From RGIG3077 sp045541475 (GTDB taxonomy: Bacteria > Bacillota > Clostridia > Oscillospirales > Ruminococcaceae): DNA of 64,000 bases. The notes under the pieces were generated by a model. It searched no databases. It was not told the DNA's origin and saw only the letters and a list, made by a program, of their open reading frames with translations. Of this stretch, positions 60,858 through 64,000 are shown one piece after another. The position numbers were made by a program, and so were the translations under genes. Location of the stretch: assembly GCA_045541475.1 (NCBI GenBank), contig JAZQJI010000008.1, positions 16,360 through 80,359 of the forward strand, read 5' to 3'. Every line of letters starts with the position of its first letter. Positions within the stretch are counted from its first letter, which is position 1.

Positions 60858-60983
60858 ATGGCAAAGAAAAAACAGAATGTAAGCGGCGATAAACCGCTTG
60901 CATTGAGAATATTTGTACTTGTGGTTGCAGGCATAATGGTGCTGGGCGTGGTGGCATCGGCGGTTGCTGTGCTTTTTGTCTGA
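60858..60983 (+). CDS. 41-residue single-helix membrane peptide
   Basis: ATG 60858 behind ACGGAG gives 41 residues: a basic start MAKKKQNVSGDKPLALRI followed by one hydrophobic helix (about 18-41) rich in Val and Gly. It lies between the large membrane protein and the phosphatase with gaps of 24 and 13 bases, so it is likely co-translated. Too short for family recognition; reality is supported by SD, spacing and composition only. Confidence 0.6.
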   Translation: MAKKKQNVSGDKPLALRIFVLVVAGIMVLGVVASAVAVLFV

Positions 60984-60996
60984 AAGGCAGATAGTT

Positions 60997-61761
60997 TTGG
61001 CATATATATACAGCAGCTTTTCGAAAAAAGGTCACCGCAAGAAAAATGAGGACTGCATATTAATCCGCAGCGCAAAAATCGGCAGTGATGATATCTGCAT
61101 GGGTATTGTTTGCGATGGCGTGGGCGGCTTGCGCAAAGGCGAGGTTGCGTCAAATTCAGCGGTGGAATTTATGTCCGATTGGTTTGAGCGCATTGCGTTA
61201 AAATCAAGCTGTGATATTGAATATGACTATATCAAAAAAAGCATGATTAAAAACACCCACAAGGCAAACATGATGATTGCGCAGTATGGCGAGCAGAATA
61301 ATCTGCGATGTGCCACAACGCTTTGTGCGTTTATTTTGTTTAACGAAAAGTTTTTTGCAATTAACGTTGGCGATAGCAGGGTATATATCTGCGCAAACGG
61401 ACTGCATCAGCTCAGTACTGATGATTCGGCAGGGAATGGCGTGCTTACACAGTGTGTAGGTTTGGGCGATGAAATTACCGTTAATACTGATGAAGGCTTG
61501 TTGCGTGATGGCGAATCGCTTTTTATTTGTACTGATGGCTTTTATGTAGATATGGACAGCAACGCCGTGCAGTATATGCTTGAAAACGCAACCTACGATA
61601 ATTGCGTAAATGCAGTTGAAGAGCTTGTTTGCCAAAAGGCTCAAATCTGTGCCGATGATAATATTACCGCAGGCTTTGTGCGATATATTGAAAATAGTGA
61701 CACAAAAAATGCAACGGCAAGGTTTTTTAAATCTCTTTTGCCTAACAAAAACAATAAATAA
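60997..61761 (+). CDS. PP2C-family Ser/Thr protein phosphatase
   Basis: 254 residues from TTG 60997 (AAAGGCAG upstream), giving MAYIYSSFSKKGHRKKNEDC. Motifs: NEDC, CDGVGGLRKGEVAS (metal Asp and Gly-Gly), CATTLCAFIL, NVGDSRVYI, CTDGFY and DDNIT. The full set of metal-binding Asp residues is present, so the enzyme should be active. A cognate Hanks-type kinase is not in the window. It closes the unit at the terminator at 61763. Confidence 0.9.
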   Translation: MAYIYSSFSKKGHRKKNEDCILIRSAKIGSDDICMGIVCDGVGGLRKGEVASNSAVEFMSDWFERIALKSSCDIEYDYIKKSMIKNTHKANMMIAQYGEQNNLRCATTLCAFILFNEKFFAINVGDSRVYICANGLHQLSTDDSAGNGVLTQCVGLGDEITVNTDEGLLRDGESLFICTDGFYVDMDSNAVQYMLENATYDNCVNAVEELVCQKAQICADDNITAGFVRYIENSDTKNATARFFKSLLPNKNNK

Positions 61762-61762
61762 A

Positions 61763-61816
61763 AAAATCGGGCTGAATTACCAATGCTTTGCAACGCTTGG
61801 TGCAGCCCTTTTGTTT
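61763..61816 (+). terminator. Terminator after the PP2C gene
   Basis: GGGCTG (61769-61774) pairs with CAGCCC (61803-61808), with CCAA/TTGG nested inside, followed by TTTTGTTTT. It separates the phosphatase unit from the two-component genes. Confidence 0.85.
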
Positions 61817-61878
61817 TAAGATTTGCTTAAGGTTTTGTTTGTATAATCATTTTGAAAATAAGAAAGGCGGTTGTAGCT

Positions 61879-62553
61879 TTGAGGATATTGATTGTTGAAG
61901 ATGAGCAGAGGCTTGCTGAGGCTTTAGCGCAAATTTTGGAAAAAAACAAATACAGTGCAGATATTTCGCTTGATGGCGAGAGCGGACTTGACAATGCTTT
62001 ATCGGGCGTTTACGATGCAATTATACTTGATGTTATGCTGCCAAAAATCAACGGATTTGAGGTTTTGCGCACCATGCGCAGAGAAAGAATATCCACGCCA
62101 GTAATGCTGCTTACCGCAAAGGATGAAATATCTGATAAGGTGCACGGGCTTGATTTGGGAGCGGATGATTACCTTACAAAGCCTTTTTCAACTGAAGAAC
62201 TGCTTGCAAGATTGCGTGCACTGATACGCCGAAAAAGCGATGCTGTGTGCGAAAACATGGTTTCGTTTGCGGATTTGAATTTAAGTCTTGATAGCTTTGA
62301 ACTGATGTGCTGTGGCAAAAGCGTTAAGCTTGGCTTAAAAGAGTTTGACATAATGAAAATATTGCTTAGCTACGGCAGTAAGGTTTTAAGTAAGGAAACG
62401 CTGATAGAAAAAGTTTGGGGATATGATTCCGAGGCGGAATATAACAACGTTGAGGTTTATATATCCTTTTTGCGCAAAAAGCTGATGCATTTAAAATCCA
62501 AGGTTAGTATAAAAACAGTGCGCGGCGTAGGATATACACTTGAAGTTGTTTGA
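61879..62553 (+). CDS. OmpR/PhoB-family response regulator
   Basis: 224 residues starting at TTG 61879 behind AAAGGCGG, giving MRILIVEDEQ; the frame goes back to 61852 without an SD. The receiver domain has the acid pair at 7-8, phospho-acceptor Asp51 (IILDVMLPKING) and the Lys in DDYLTKPF. The C-terminal winged helix (about 130-224) contains LKEFDIMKILLSYGSKVLSKETLIEKVWG and RGVGYTLEV. Pairs with the following kinase. The promoter -10 is likely TATAAT 61842-61847, but the -35 is weak. Confidence 0.95.
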   Translation: MRILIVEDEQRLAEALAQILEKNKYSADISLDGESGLDNALSGVYDAIILDVMLPKINGFEVLRTMRRERISTPVMLLTAKDEISDKVHGLDLGADDYLTKPFSTEELLARLRALIRRKSDAVCENMVSFADLNLSLDSFELMCCGKSVKLGLKEFDIMKILLSYGSKVLSKETLIEKVWGYDSEAEYNNVEVYISFLRKKLMHLKSKVSIKTVRGVGYTLEVV

Positions 62554-62592
62554 CTATAAATTTGATTATTGAGGAAAGAGAGGATAAAATCA

Positions 62593-63849
62593 ATGATAAA
62601 AAAACTGCGCAGACGTTTTGTGCTTATCATTCTTGCAATAATGAGCGTTTTTATCCTTTCAATCGTCGGCTCGGTTTTCATTTCCATGCGCACATCGGAG
62701 ATAAAGCAATCATACGAGATTATGGAGGCCACGCTTGCTTTAGGCAATGTGGATACACCCAACAACCCTGCACAAAGTCCCGAAGGGGAAACAAAATTCG
62801 GCCTGCTTGATGATAACAATATGTACCGCAACTGCATTTTGTTAAGCGTGGATTGGCGGGGGTACATTACCGCACAATATCAGATGAATGAGCCTGTCAG
62901 TCTTGATGACCTTGAGGACGCCTGCGAAGATATTATTGATGCAGATGTTGATGATGGCGTTGTTCTTGTTGATGGTGTTGAATACAGATATATAATGGAT
63001 AGTAAAAACGCTTACCGCACAAACATAGTTTTGCTTGATAGAACCATTGAAAAAAACACGCTTAACAGGCTTTTGATGATTTTGCTTTCCATAGCGGTTT
63101 TAAGTATAATTATAGTTGCAATCATCAGCATATTTTTATCGCGTTGGGCAACAAAGCCCATACAATCGGCGTGGGAAAAACAAAAACGCTTTGTTGCCGA
63201 TGCCAGCCATGAGCTGAAAACTCCGCTTACTGTAATTGAAGCTAATATGGATGTTGTAATGTCGAACCCTGAGTGTACTATATCTGAACAGAAAAAATGG
63301 CTTGAATATATCCGCACAGAAACGGAGAGAATGTCAAAACTGGTGCACAGTTTGCTGTATATTGCCAAGACTGATTCTGGCGAGCAAAAGGCAATTATGA
63401 AGCGTTTTAACATCAGCGAAACGTTAGTCGGCGTTTGCCTTGTGTTTGAATCACTGATATTTGAAAAAGGCAGAACGCTTGAAACTGCAATTGCTTCCGA
63501 TTTGAACATCTGCGGTGATGAAGAAAAAATCAAGCAGCTTGCAACAATTCTTATAGATAACGCATTAAAACACTCTGACGAAAACGGCAGGATTTACGTT
63601 ACCCTTGACCCCGATGAGAAAAAGGGCAGAGTCAGGCTGATTGTTGCAAACAGCGGCGAAGCGATACCACTTGAATCGCAGGAGAAGATTTTTGAAAGAT
63701 TTTATCGTGTGGATAAATCAAGAGCGAGAGCAACGGGTGGCAGTGGCTTGGGGCTTTCGATAGCAAAAGGCATTGTTGATGAACACGGCGGAACGATTGA
63801 GGTTTCCAGCGGCAACGGCGAGCTGACAAGGTTTATTGTTGTTATATAG
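62593..63849 (+). CDS. Sensor histidine kinase
   Basis: 418 residues from ATG 62593 (AGAGGA upstream); the open frame reaches back to TTG 62569. Two membrane helices (about 11-33 and 165-187) frame an extracellular sensor of about 130 residues. HisKA holds the phosphorylated His206 (ADASHELKTPLTVIEANMDVV). The catalytic domain shows the N box LIDNALKHSDENG, FERFYRVDKSRA and GGSGLGLSIAKGI. Its signal is unknown. The composite repeat starts 9 bases after the stop. Confidence 0.95.
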   Translation: MIKKLRRRFVLIILAIMSVFILSIVGSVFISMRTSEIKQSYEIMEATLALGNVDTPNNPAQSPEGETKFGLLDDNNMYRNCILLSVDWRGYITAQYQMNEPVSLDDLEDACEDIIDADVDDGVVLVDGVEYRYIMDSKNAYRTNIVLLDRTIEKNTLNRLLMILLSIAVLSIIIVAIISIFLSRWATKPIQSAWEKQKRFVADASHELKTPLTVIEANMDVVMSNPECTISEQKKWLEYIRTETERMSKLVHSLLYIAKTDSGEQKAIMKRFNISETLVGVCLVFESLIFEKGRTLETAIASDLNICGDEEKIKQLATILIDNALKHSDENGRIYVTLDPDEKKGRVRLIVANSGEAIPLESQEKIFERFYRVDKSRARATGGSGLGLSIAKGIVDEHGGTIEVSSGNGELTRFIVVI

Positions 63850-63857
63850 TAAATGCC

Positions 63858-64000
63858 AAGCCGACAGCAGTCGGCTTATCTGCTCACGCTACGGCGTTGC
63901 CGTAGCTTTGGAGCACCCACTTTCTGTGCCGAAACAGAAAGTGGGGAAAGAGTTCGTTTCTTTTTAAAAAGAAACAAAACATTATGCACCACTTACCGCT
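63858..64000 (+). repeat. Composite four-hairpin dispersed repeat, copy 2 (may continue past the window)
   Basis: The same order of four hairpins as at 10558-10693. H1 is AAGCCGAC/GTCGGCTT, loop AGCA (63858-63877). H2 is GCTACGGC/GCCGTAGC, loop GTT (63888-63906). H3 is a 12-bp stem identical to copy 1, with loop GCCGAA (63916-63945). H4 is a perfect 20-bp palindrome GTTTCTTTTTAAAAAGAAAC (63956-63975). After H3 the copies differ at only a few positions, whereas H1 and H2 change on both arms. The window ends at TACCGCT, the point where copy 1 also carries TACCGCT. Confidence 0.85.

Noticed and set aside
1..64000. Mobile elements, CRISPR arrays, tRNA or rRNA genes
   Set aside because: No transposase, integrase, phage gene, regularly spaced repeat or cloverleaf was recognised; the dispersed palindromes are described separately as repeats.

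Overview
The window looks like chromosome from a Gram-positive anaerobe of class Clostridia, probably the Ruminococcaceae/Oscillospiraceae. The evidence is the S10-spc-alpha ribosomal gene order, a ferredoxin-linked 2-oxoacid oxidoreductase (VorB type), Shine-Dalgarno sites with GGAGG before nearly every gene, frequent TTG/GTG starts, zinc-ribbon variants of S14, L24, L36 and Adk, secreted BspA-type leucine-rich-repeat proteins and a type I dockerin on a secreted protease. Genus cannot be fixed from sequence reading alone. No tRNA, rRNA, transposase, phage gene or CRISPR array was seen.

Layout. (1) 1-10427 (+): a carbohydrate ABC system with a solute-binding protein (5' end cut off), two separate MalF/MalG-type permease pairs, and between them an exported NHL/TPR membrane protein, a YIP1-type membrane protein and a 1060-residue exported DUF5696-type protein. 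No ATPase and no classical glycosidase is encoded here. (2) 10428-11187: a gene-free island packed with hairpins, including a composite repeat whose second copy ends the window (63858-64000). (3) 11188-12282 (-): ychF. (4) 12430-23281 (+): SGNH lipoprotein, small membrane protein, recG, PrsW-type protease and a 1933-residue subtilase with a dockerin, probably one transcript from a consensus promoter. (5) 28416-23351 (-): a housekeeping operon DUF951-prfA-sua5-coaE-M18 aminopeptidase-hpt. (6) 28593-28916 (+): a small orphan gene. (7) 31598-28983 (-): ferredoxin plus VorB/beta/gamma 2-oxoacid oxidoreductase, preceded by a zinc-ribbon/LRR protein and a P-loop ATPase (33684-31736). (8) 33853-36926 (+): two HD-domain hydrolases and a GT-C glycosyltransferase.

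(9) 37064-53463 (+): the S10, spc and alpha clusters (rpsJ to rplQ, with secY, adk, map, a KOW protein, infA and rpoA). It begins with a long structured leader that contains an intrinsic terminator. Further structured spacers lie between rpsJ and rplC, between rpsZ and rpsH, and before rpsM. rpmD and rpmJ are short genes within it. (10) 53504-59000 (+): zapA, U32 peptidase (RlhA-like), dut, a small membrane protein, proB and proA. (11) 59043-61761 (+): a large single-pass protein, a 41-residue membrane peptide and a PP2C phosphatase. (12) 61879-63849 (+): a two-component system, followed by the second copy of the composite repeat.

The most unusual items are the four-hairpin dispersed repeat with apparent compensatory changes between its copies, the two-permease-pair/NHL-TPR/YIP1/DUF5696 module, the structured leaders in the ribosomal operon, the dockerin-bearing multi-domain subtilase, and a promoter type (TTGCAA, 17-bp spacer ending TRTGN, then a -10 box) that recurs at housekeeping genes.
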